Assembly (NCBI GenBank): GCA_902494945.1
Contig: CABUVF010000006.1
Coordinates: 1 to 26,729, forward strand
Direction of reading: 5' to 3'
DNA: 26,729 nucleotides
Source: an uncultured Collinsella sp.
GTDB taxonomy: Bacteria; Actinomycetota; Coriobacteriia; Coriobacteriales; Coriobacteriaceae
In this document: positions 7,560 to 15,156 of the stretch, piece by piece
How positions within the stretch are numbered: the first letter of the stretch is position 1
Layout of the letters: each line of letters starts with the position of its first letter
Translations under genes and position numbers: made by a program
The notes under the pieces: generated by a model
What the model was told of the DNA's origin: nothing
Seen by the model: the letters and a program-made list of their open reading frames with translations, nothing else
The model's database searches: none

Positions 7560-10268
7560 CTAAAAACCAAAATCAGCAACGGGGGCAAATGAAACAGCGA
7601 TGGTGTACGTCTCGCGCCAAACGATCTTGCCCGTCTCGCGCTCGCGGCAGACCAGATAGTACGGACCCTTGGCCGAGAATCCATCCGCTGCATGCAACGC
7701 AAACTTGGCATGCACCACGCGCTCCTGCGAGTTAACAGAAGTCTTGTTGGCATGCGCCTTGACCGTATCGCTCACCTCGTTGCCACTTGCATCGGTAAAC
7801 ACCAACTCGTACTCGCACGGCAAGACCTTACCTTGGGCAGGTTCTTCCTGGATCAAATTGACCGAAAAGAGCGAGTTGGTCACTCGGCGTCCCTCACTAA
7901 GTACGCGCAGCGTCGCCGCACGCGCATCGACAAAGTCCTTGGAACCCGAGCGCGCACGCCAAAATCCGATAACGGGCACGCAAAGCTCCTGCAGGCTCAT
8001 GCCGCCGTGTACGTAGTTGTTAGTACCGCCGGGTCGTTTGAAGTGCACGTTCTCACGCGGGGCAAACCCCTCAAAGCCGGCACCCAAACGCCCCATGTCA
8101 ACATCAGCAAACACCCCGCGCGCCTCGTCCGAAAGCTTGGCCACGGCCTCGTTGGGCACCACCAGATGACGTTTGCCGTGCATGACGGGAGCGTCAAGGA
8201 AGGGAAGGTCTGGCTTGCCGAGCATCTGGCACTCGTTAAGTTCCCGACGCGTGTAGATAAAGCCATGATCCGCCGTTATAACAACACGCGCGCCCGGAGC
8301 GTCGGTGCACACGCGTCGCGCCAATGCGGCAAGTTCCTCCACGGCGTCCGCGCAGGCATCGAAAACGTCATCCTGCGTAGCGGCCTTCTCGCCCGTGGCA
8401 TCGATCTTGTTGTGGTAGAGATAAACGAGCTCGGAGTCTTTGAGCAGCGCTTTACGCTCGGTTCCCGCCATGTTGAGGAATGCGCTCGAGCGCAAAGCGC
8501 GGGCCGTGGGCTCAACGTGGGCAAGTACGGCCTCGCGCTGCGGAGTCGTCGCAGTGGGCATGCCGTCAGCCAGCACAAACGAGCCATCCGCTGCAAGCTT
8601 AAGCGCTTGGTGTGGCAGCAGCGCGGGCATACCAACCTCGGTAATGGAGGGAAAGACCGCCTGCATGCTAGAGACCTTGACATTACCGCCACGCTCGCGC
8701 TCGAGCAGCGCCGCGACGTCGCGGGCCACCTCATAGCGCAGCGCGTCGCTCACGATAACGACCTTCGTTTTGGCAGAGCCCACAAAGGCGGGCAGCACGT
8801 GCCAGTAGAACTCATCCTGTCGTTCGGGCCCCTCGATGTAGCCGCAATCGGCCCACTCCCCTTGCGCAGCCGATGCCCAGCATGCATTGGCATCGGCCAA
8901 GAACCAGTTACTGTAGAGATTCTCCGCCCAGTCCACTACGGCTCGGGCAGGTTCCTCGAGCACATCGCACTCGACGGAGCGTGCCCGCAAATACGCGGTG
9001 CACATATGGCGATAGGCAGCGTCCATGACATACCAATCGGACGTGTAGGCATCCCACACCTGCTGGGGCTGCGCCAGATGGAACCCGCCCGCGTGCACCT
9101 GCCTAAACGCGCACATATCGGCCACGGCGACAAGCAGGTCAAAGTAGCTCTCGACACGGCGGTACCAGCTCAGGTCGCAGCGACGCGCCGCAAAGGTGCG
9201 CGCGTCCTCAACACGGTCCGCGCCCTGAGCAAACGAGCAGAACAGCTGCGAAAGCACGGCCTCGTTGACGCACGGGAACACATCAAGCGAGGCCAGCACA
9301 TCGATCGGCAAGGCCTCAAACCGTGCAAAGAGCCCGCGAGCATCCTCTACCAAACGGCAGATCTCAAATAGGTCCTCGCTCGAAGCCTGAGCATCGGCAA
9401 CCTGGTCCCACGTACGCACCGCCTCAAGGCAATAGGGGCCGTAGGCGGGAGCCACATAGCTCTCGAGCCCCTTGAGCGCTCCCTCTGGAAGCGCTGTGGA
9501 TGCCGCCGTAAGGAGCACATGGGATGCAAGCATAAGCAGTGAGTCGCGCTCGTACAGCGGCCCATCAAACCCATAGCAGCGCAGCATAAAGGCAGAGAGG
9601 ACGTCGCGCACGCTGTACTTATCCACCAGCGCGGCCAGCGCCTCAGGACCCTCGTGCAGCAGTGTGGTCATGCAGCCACGCAGAACAAACGCGGGCCGCG
9701 CGTCGCCCGGCTCCTTGCCGCCAAAGATTACCGTAAGGATTCCAAGCTCGATATCGGATGCGCCCGAGGCATGCGGAACGCACGCGGCAAACTTAGCACA
9801 GCGGGTCTTGGCATCAAAGAACGCCTTGTGCTCGCGAAGGCCCTCGCGCACGGCGTCGATATTCTCGATACCCAGCCGATCGGCCAGAAGCGAAAGATAG
9901 TCAGCCTGGAACCGATCGGCATACAGCTCGACATCGGCAAGCCAATCGCCCTCAAGCCTGCCGCGCGGGCAACGGCGATACAGCAAGATATCGCTCGCAA
10001 GGTCATCGCGGTTGATAAGCTTCTTGACGGCAAACATGTGACCCTCGCAGGCCTCAACAAACCGCACCGGGCGCTCAAAGTCACCGCAGGCGGGCATAAC
10101 GCCGCCATCGGCCCCCGCGCCGTCGAAACCCTCGGCAGTCAATCGCTCAAACTCAAGGGCAAACTCGCCGTCTGCATCGTGCCAAACCACCACACGGCGC
10201 GGCGCGCACGAGGACAACGGCTGCAAAAATCGCAGCTTGAGCTGTTCTTCTACATCGATCTTGGTCAT
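7560..10268 (-). CDS. pglZ: BREX-1 alkaline-phosphatase-like protein PglZ (type A)
   Basis: PglZ is a core BREX protein with an alkaline-phosphatase-superfamily domain; it is required for both host methylation and phage exclusion. This 902-residue protein shows the PglZ pattern: a long variable N-terminal helical part, then VVIVSDALRYE with the predicted metal-binding D508, the conserved segment FPSITEVGMPALLPH, and TADHGFIYTR with D667-H668-G669. The C-terminus carries the usual beta-rich tail (LCVPVIGFWRA onward). Length is normal for type A proteins. The ATG is preceded by TAAGGAT and lies 23 bases after the stop of the C-terminal pglX fragment, so the two are transcribed together. Confidence 0.95.
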   Translation of the reverse strand: MTKIDVEEQLKLRFLQPLSSCAPRRVVVWHDADGEFALEFERLTAEGFDGAGADGGVMPACGDFERPVRFVEACEGHMFAVKKLINRDDLASDILLYRRCPRGRLEGDWLADVELYADRFQADYLSLLADRLGIENIDAVREGLREHKAFFDAKTRCAKFAACVPHASGASDIELGILTVIFGGKEPGDARPAFVLRGCMTTLLHEGPEALAALVDKYSVRDVLSAFMLRCYGFDGPLYERDSLLMLASHVLLTAASTALPEGALKGLESYVAPAYGPYCLEAVRTWDQVADAQASSEDLFEICRLVEDARGLFARFEALPIDVLASLDVFPCVNEAVLSQLFCSFAQGADRVEDARTFAARRCDLSWYRRVESYFDLLVAVADMCAFRQVHAGGFHLAQPQQVWDAYTSDWYVMDAAYRHMCTAYLRARSVECDVLEEPARAVVDWAENLYSNWFLADANACWASAAQGEWADCGYIEGPERQDEFYWHVLPAFVGSAKTKVVIVSDALRYEVARDVAALLERERGGNVKVSSMQAVFPSITEVGMPALLPHQALKLAADGSFVLADGMPTATTPQREAVLAHVEPTARALRSSAFLNMAGTERKALLKDSELVYLYHNKIDATGEKAATQDDVFDACADAVEELAALARRVCTDAPGARVVITADHGFIYTRRELNECQMLGKPDLPFLDAPVMHGKRHLVVPNEAVAKLSDEARGVFADVDMGRLGAGFEGFAPRENVHFKRPGGTNNYVHGGMSLQELCVPVIGFWRARSGSKDFVDARAATLRVLSEGRRVTNSLFSVNLIQEEPAQGKVLPCEYELVFTDASGNEVSDTVKAHANKTSVNSQERVVHAKFALHAADGFSAKGPYYLVCRERETGKIVWRETYTIAVSFAPVADFGF

Positions 10269-10291
10269 GAATATCCTTACCGTATCTGCAG

Positions 10292-11260
10292 TTATTTAAT
10301 CTTCGCCAGCACATCCTGAAACTTGGCGTAGTTGACCTTGACCCCGTCATCCAGGTCGATCTTAATCATCTGGTCTGCCAAGTGGTGCAGCTTCTCCTCG
10401 AAGGCAATAGTCTCTTTGAGCTGGTCGTTGAGCTTTTTGACGCGCTTGTCCAGACGCACGCGCTCGCCGCGCTCGGCATCGGCAAGGGCATCGTTGGCAT
10501 AGCCGATCTGGGCACGGTAGCGTTCTTGCTGCCCATGCACATAGTCGGTGCGGATGCGAGCCAGCAGGTCGGGCTGATAGCGATGCATGTAAACAAGGCA
10601 CTTAAAGCCGTTCTTATTGCCACTGTCGAACAGCCAGTAGATGGGACGCTTCTTGTAGGTCTGGCAGTGGTCCTTAAAGAAGTCCTTCAAAAAGTAGGCG
10701 CGGATTACCTCGCGCGAGGTACCCTTGCCGCCGAGTGCCTCGGCAATAAAGGCCAGGTTCTGCTCAAGCGTCTCCTCACCATACACGGTGCGCACAAAGT
10801 CGATAAAGTAGCGCACGATGTCGTCGTCAAAGTACTCGTCATCGGTAATGGGCAGCACGTTGTCACTATCGGGCATAAAGGTCACGTGATCGGGATCGGG
10901 CATCTTGGCCAGATAGTCGTTGACCGTGGCACCCTGGTCGGCGAGGACCAGACCGTCCACGTCCAGCGAATAGCGGCCGAACATGCAGCCCACGGCATAG
11001 CTTATGAGCGAAGTAATCTCGTCGCGCTTGGTGCGCACATACTTGTTGCCCTTGTAGCTTTCGGGAATCTCGTCGGCGGTATCGAAGATGCGCGCCACCG
11101 AAACGTACTTATCCTCGACCTCGATGGGCACTTCGCCCTCCATGTTGTAAATTTTGGCGAAGATGCGGTTGAGCTCCTCCTCGTTAGCACGGAGCTGCTC
11201 AAAGCGAGCATTGACCTCGGCCTTACGAGCCTCGTATTTATCTTGAAGTAATGTGGCCAT
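10292..11260 (-). CDS. pglX: Separately encoded C-terminal part of BREX-1 methyltransferase PglX
   Basis: This 322-residue protein matches the conserved last third of type 1 BREX PglX: NEEELNRIF near residue 26, SYAVGCMFGRYSLD around 87-100, the acidic DDDIVRYFIDFV, then FFKDHCQTYKKRPIYWLFDSG and LVYMHRYQPD. The basic helical tail ends in IDLDDGVKVNYAKF. In a standard PglX these follow directly after the segment that ends the 839-residue upstream gene. Here a two-gene insert intervenes. The fragment has its own ATG and a modest ribosome-binding site (AAAGG, about 11 bases upstream), and its frame is intact to the natural C-terminus, so it may still be made and assemble with the N-terminal part. 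It has no methyltransferase motif itself and no independent function is known for this region. Confidence 0.88.
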   Translation of the reverse strand: MATLLQDKYEARKAEVNARFEQLRANEEELNRIFAKIYNMEGEVPIEVEDKYVSVARIFDTADEIPESYKGNKYVRTKRDEITSLISYAVGCMFGRYSLDVDGLVLADQGATVNDYLAKMPDPDHVTFMPDSDNVLPITDDEYFDDDIVRYFIDFVRTVYGEETLEQNLAFIAEALGGKGTSREVIRAYFLKDFFKDHCQTYKKRPIYWLFDSGNKNGFKCLVYMHRYQPDLLARIRTDYVHGQQERYRAQIGYANDALADAERGERVRLDKRVKKLNDQLKETIAFEEKLHHLADQMIKIDLDDGVKVNYAKFQDVLAKIK

Positions 11261-11447
11261 GGTGGGCCGTCCTTTCGATATTGTTGAGATGCCGGCAACG
11301 AAGAAATAAAGCGTGAATCAAATCAGGGCCATCACACAACCAAGCCCGCACTCCACGCCCAGCGCGATGAGCAAAACCGAATATCCCGTATGAAGATAAC
11401 TTTGTGAATCACGGCCCCGAATGCGACACATAGTATTAGTCGTCTTT

Positions 11448-12002
11448 CTATTGATTACGCGGCTTACAAGGACATTGCTCCATGCACGATTCAGGGAATA
11501 TGAACTCGTAGCCGGGTTCGAAGAAAGCCGCCCTAAATTTCGTGCAGGCATCGTAAACGTCGTCCACAACTTTCTTCCCGTTTAAAGCAAGTTCTTTAAA
11601 GTCATTATCAAAATGCACTTCATAGTGCTCAAGGGACAGCAAGTTATGCATTAGTTTGTTACGTAATTTGACCCACAACCTCACTTCAGCGAATAACTCA
11701 GCTGAAAAAGAGCTGCGAACACAAGACACATCTGCGTTATATAGTCTTTCAACACACTTGATCTTGGTCCCGATTGCTAATTGGTTGCTTCCCTTACGGC
11801 ATTTGCCGCCATTAACGCAATATTTGCAGTTCCGCTTATATTTGTCTAACACTCGAAAGAAACGATTCTCGAGACACGAATAGATTAGCCAAGCGGCTTC
11901 GAAGTAGAGCCCTCCCTTAATCGATTCATCAATCTTATTTAGGAAAAAATCATGCATCGTTGCCATATCGCAGCGAACGTCAATAGACTCATTTTGCTTC
12001 AT
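11448..12002 (-). CDS. HEPN-like protein with R-x4-H motif and cysteine clusters (putative RNase/toxin-like)
   Basis: The 184-residue product has the motif RNKLMH (R114 and H119), the R-x4-6-H signature of HEPN-domain ribonucleases found in toxins and defence proteins. It lies in a helical context that starts with HDFFLNKIDESIKGGLYFEAAWLIYSCLENRFF, as in HEPN folds. Between the two halves is a cysteine cluster (NCKYCVNGGKC, residues 59-68), and the C-terminus adds C-x3-C-x-C, so the protein may bind zinc. The second ATG is chosen because GAGG lies at a normal distance; an ATG three codons earlier has it too close. The gene overlaps the end of the metallopeptidase gene by 14 bases, implying translational coupling. 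Base composition is lower in GC than neighbours. The HEPN call rests on one motif and fold pattern and should be tested. Confidence 0.55.
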   Translation of the reverse strand: MKQNESIDVRCDMATMHDFFLNKIDESIKGGLYFEAAWLIYSCLENRFFRVLDKYKRNCKYCVNGGKCRKGSNQLAIGTKIKCVERLYNADVSCVRSSFSAELFAEVRLWVKLRNKLMHNLLSLEHYEVHFDNDFKELALNGKKVVDDVYDACTKFRAAFFEPGYEFIFPESCMEQCPCKPRNQ

Positions 12003-12561
12003 TTGGTCCATCCTCTACTAAGAGTTTGGAAAGAACGACGGGCATCAATCTCCTGGCGTAATCATCAGCTATCTTCTCAAAAGGAATATTCCTATACGAT
12101 CTCGCAAATATCTCCTGGCTATTACGTGGGTCTTGTCCCGAAGCAATTGCATTGATCAACTTGTCCTTAGAGAACTCAAGAAGTGACTCGCGCTGTGCAA
12201 CATGGCCTTGAAACTCCGTTGCGGAAGAGCTGACAAAATAGTCATGATGGCCTATCTCGTGTAGCGTTGAATACACACAATATAAGAAACAGTCAGGCAA
12301 TAAAATGCCGTTGAACTTCCGCGCGGAGGTTTTCGCACTCATAAGAACCAACTCATATGCTGCCCGAGACGCTATCTGCGCTTTCTCCTTTTCTTCAATT
12401 TCAAGCAAAGAAACAGGAGCGATGATTACGACATCTTCATCCGAGTCGTATTCAAAGAAAGTGGCGTTGTTTAACGAGATACGAATTCTAACATCAGAAT
12501 CTAAAACGCGTTTAATTTTATTGGCAAGCTGAAATGCCGTCTGGTTAAGATCGATACACAT
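11989..12561 (-). CDS. ImmA/IrrE-like zinc metallopeptidase
   Basis: The 190-residue protein contains HEIGHH (H101, E102, H105), the zinc-binding HExxH helix, followed 57 residues after H105 by FEKIADDYA with E162 as the probable third zinc ligand. The HExxH plus E-x2-A-D-x2-A arrangement is typical of the M78 (ImmA/IrrE) family, whose members often cleave repressors or antitoxins of mobile elements and toxin systems. There is no helix-turn-helix domain. Its ATG is 9 bases after the stop of the N-terminal pglX gene, and the ribosome-binding site AGGAG overlaps that stop (TAGGAG), so translation is coupled to pglX. Composition is clearly less GC-rich than the BREX core (28 of 60 bases at 12301-12360), consistent with acquisition from elsewhere. 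Confidence 0.7.
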   Translation of the reverse strand: MCIDLNQTAFQLANKIKRVLDSDVRIRISLNNATFFEYDSDEDVVIIAPVSLLEIEEKEKAQIASRAAYELVLMSAKTSARKFNGILLPDCFLYCVYSTLHEIGHHDYFVSSSATEFQGHVAQRESLLEFSKDKLINAIASGQDPRNSQEIFARSYRNIPFEKIADDYARRLMPVVLSKLLVEDGPNEAK

Positions 12562-12570
12562 ACAGGTCTC

Positions 12571-15090
12571 CTAAACAAGGGGATTGTGACCAAAATCCCA
12601 TGAGGTTTCGAAGGAGTTGTAATCTGCTTCCGACGCATCAAAGCAACGATGCGCCAGATCTTCGACGATGGAATAGTCTGAAGCAGAGGGTCGAATAACA
12701 GGCATGTTATTCACAGTGCCTGCCCCAAAATTCAACGTAGGGTTCAAAAAGCTAAAGGCTGAAGCAGCTACAGAAGAGTTCAGCAGGGCAGAAAGGTAGG
12801 AAACTCCAAGCTCCTTAGTTGAGAAAAGGCCATTAGCGCCGGAATCAAAAATAAAACCCTGGCGATATAGACGGCAGTTAAATAGCCCCGAAGTTACGCC
12901 CGTCCAAGTAAGTCCAGGCTTAAAGTAAAAGCGCTCGTTGCTTATCTTCCATCCAAGATCATCGCCCAATTCTGGGTATACAGCCTTAGTGTTAGCCTTA
13001 ATCTCTTCACCATTATTAAACCAGTTAACAACGTAGTCATTGTTTCCGTACCATCTGCGAAAATTGCCTCCTTTATTGTAAGGAACCCATCGAGCACCAC
13101 TATTGATTTGCTCCTCAGCAGAGCAACATCCGATAACCATGTCGCTCAGACCGACTTCATGCCACAATCTCAAAAATCTTGCATTGTCGCCCGTACGCAT
13201 GCCTATTCCAGCAAAAGCTTCATCGCGAATGGAATGTCCCCCAAACGCTTCGAGCATAGCGTCGCTGGCCCAGTAGGCTATGGGGGTGCTGGGGATCTGC
13301 TTGAAGGCGTCGGCGTTGCGGCGGTAGAACCAGCCGCAGGTGGGGTTTTGGATGGCCTCCTTCAAAGCCGCATCCTTCTCACCGATTTTTTGATTCAACT
13401 TAAAATAAGCACCCTTATAACCAGGAATATGATTCGACTGAATGACCCATCCGGTATTGGCGTCAAACACGTCAGGGTGGGCATTCGAGCCGCGAGTATC
13501 AATGAGAGCAATTAGGGTGTGTTTATCTACAAGGGTGTTGCGCATACGCTCGAAAGACGAGAGATACATACACGTATCAGAGGTAACCAGAGATACCGTA
13601 CCCTTAGCGCTCGCAAAATCAATAATTCGCTCGATAAAGCACGTGCAGAGATCGCTCTTCGTGTCGGGGTAGTTCTTCTTGACCCACTTACTCATAAAGG
13701 GGTTGAAGCTGCTGCTACCCATGTACGGGGGATTTGCCACGGTGCAAGTGAAGCGACGTGATAGCTTCTCGCAGATTGCGACCGCGCTCTCAAGCTTGTC
13801 CTTGGTCGCGGCGGCAAAAAGGTCGCCCGCGCAGTCGGCCGCAGCCGCTTTGAGCTTCTCGATCTCGGCATCTGTCGGATTGAGCAGCGAACCGATCTCG
13901 CCCAAATGACTCAGCTCCTCGGCGAGCTTCTTGTTACCCGGCAGCTCGTCCTCCCCAAGCGGGATGCTCGAGAGCACGGTAACGTCGGCGCGAACGCCAC
14001 GCCTAAAGAAGCGACGGTCGTGCTCGCGGGCGCACATGGCAAGCGCCAGCTCCGCGATCTGTGCCGCGCGGGAATCGATTTCCATACCTGCAAGGTTTTT
14101 AGTAAGAATGAGCTCGGGAATCTCGCGCTCACGATAGCCGCGCTCCTCGTACATATGAAAGAGCAGCTCAAACGCATAGACCAAGATATGGCCCGAGCCG
14201 CATGCGGGGTCGCAGAGGGTTATCTCCTCGGGACTCGAAATGCGGATGAAGTCCTCGTGCTCAGCATCGGGCTCGATGTAGTATTTCATGCGCTCGCGTA
14301 GCGAACTCCCCGGATTGTTGAGCATCCACAGACGGCCGAGCGAGTTCTCGACCATATAGCGCACGATCCACTCGGGGGTGAAGAGCTGAGTGGCGGGAGC
14401 GATGTCCGCCGCTGCGGCCTTGCGCTTGGACTTGAAGAACTCGTCTTTAACGTCAGCGTTGTAGTACTGATACATCCAGCCCAGAACGGTCACGCCCTCG
14501 CGCCAGTCCTCGTCAGTGAGGACAACATTGAGTTTGCCCACCACGCCGTCGGCCATCATGAGGCCCTGGGGCAACAGCAACTCCATGGCTCCGCCTACGC
14601 GATCAAAGACGCCTGGCAGGCAATCGGCAAGCTCCTCGCACTGAGCAACAAACAGGTAGCGCCACAACGGTTCATCCAAGCCCGCCATTTTGAGCTCGGC
14701 TATGCGATCGGTATCGGCCGTCGTTATCTCCACATCCAGTGCGTTCTCCACGGCCTCGCTGCCATGGCTGCCGTCCGCACGACTTAGCATGCGCATACGG
14801 CTGGGAAGCCATCCGCGTGCATCCATGAAGCGAATGGCCACGATGCGGTTGAACCAGGTGTAGGCCGCACGGTCGCGCAGCGCCTCGTGACCCACCTCTG
14901 CCTGCATGCGCAGTAGTTCGTCGCGTTGCTCAATCTCAGCCGGACTTAGGGGCAGGCCGTTGACGGTCTCGGAGCCAACGGGCGCGGGTGCAGGTTCGGT
15001 GATGCCGTAGCGCACCATCTGCGCCTCCACGCCTTTGATGAGCTCCGTACGGGCCCAGGTGCAGAAACTCTTAAGAGCAGAATCGTTCAT
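12571..15090 (-). CDS. pglX: N-terminal part of BREX-1 adenine methyltransferase PglX (methyltransferase plus target-recognition region)
   Basis: PglX is the site-specific N6-adenine methyltransferase of BREX that marks host DNA. This 839-residue protein carries motif I DPACGSG (residues 294-300), the catalytic NPPYMG (N453-Y456), and the family block GWFYRRNADAFK...AYWAS near residues 580-605. It then has a variable target-recognition region and ends right after SWDFGHNPLV. Typical PglX proteins run to about 1,200 residues; the missing C-terminal third is encoded separately at 10292-11260. Base composition is mosaic: 13321-13380 has 36 of 60 GC, while the adjacent 13381-13440 has 20 of 60, suggesting exchange of recognition segments between conserved blocks. 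The ATG has an AAAGG site about 10 bases upstream and lies 66 bases after brxC. Confidence 0.92.
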   Translation of the reverse strand: MNDSALKSFCTWARTELIKGVEAQMVRYGITEPAPAPVGSETVNGLPLSPAEIEQRDELLRMQAEVGHEALRDRAAYTWFNRIVAIRFMDARGWLPSRMRMLSRADGSHGSEAVENALDVEITTADTDRIAELKMAGLDEPLWRYLFVAQCEELADCLPGVFDRVGGAMELLLPQGLMMADGVVGKLNVVLTDEDWREGVTVLGWMYQYYNADVKDEFFKSKRKAAAADIAPATQLFTPEWIVRYMVENSLGRLWMLNNPGSSLRERMKYYIEPDAEHEDFIRISSPEEITLCDPACGSGHILVYAFELLFHMYEERGYREREIPELILTKNLAGMEIDSRAAQIAELALAMCAREHDRRFFRRGVRADVTVLSSIPLGEDELPGNKKLAEELSHLGEIGSLLNPTDAEIEKLKAAAADCAGDLFAAATKDKLESAVAICEKLSRRFTCTVANPPYMGSSSFNPFMSKWVKKNYPDTKSDLCTCFIERIIDFASAKGTVSLVTSDTCMYLSSFERMRNTLVDKHTLIALIDTRGSNAHPDVFDANTGWVIQSNHIPGYKGAYFKLNQKIGEKDAALKEAIQNPTCGWFYRRNADAFKQIPSTPIAYWASDAMLEAFGGHSIRDEAFAGIGMRTGDNARFLRLWHEVGLSDMVIGCCSAEEQINSGARWVPYNKGGNFRRWYGNNDYVVNWFNNGEEIKANTKAVYPELGDDLGWKISNERFYFKPGLTWTGVTSGLFNCRLYRQGFIFDSGANGLFSTKELGVSYLSALLNSSVAASAFSFLNPTLNFGAGTVNNMPVIRPSASDYSIVEDLAHRCFDASEADYNSFETSWDFGHNPLV

Positions 15091-15118
15091 GGTTGATGAG
15101 CCTTTCTAAACGCCATAA

Positions 15119-15148
15119 ACCACCGGTGCGCGCTTTGGCACCGATGGC
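15119..15148 (-). promoter_or_regulatory. Intercistronic hairpin between brxC and pglX
   Basis: On the coding strand the arms GCCATCGGTGC and GCACCGGTGGT can pair over 11 positions with two G-T wobbles around an 8-base loop. It lies wholly in the 66-base spacer between the brxC stop and the pglX start. No T-run follows, so it is more likely an mRNA-stability or partial attenuation element than a full terminator. Function is inferred from structure only. Confidence 0.4.
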
Positions 15149-15156
15149 TCCGCGGG

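Noticed and set aside
7692..9371. Plus-strand frame of 559 codons
   Set aside because: It lies opposite pglZ and has an Arg/His/Gly-rich composition typical of a shadow frame.
11318..11431. Possible 37-codon minus-strand gene with one hydrophobic segment between the HEPN-like gene and the C-terminal pglX part
   Set aside because: The hydrophobic stretch is suggestive of a small membrane peptide, but there is no convincing ribosome-binding site and no conservation evidence.
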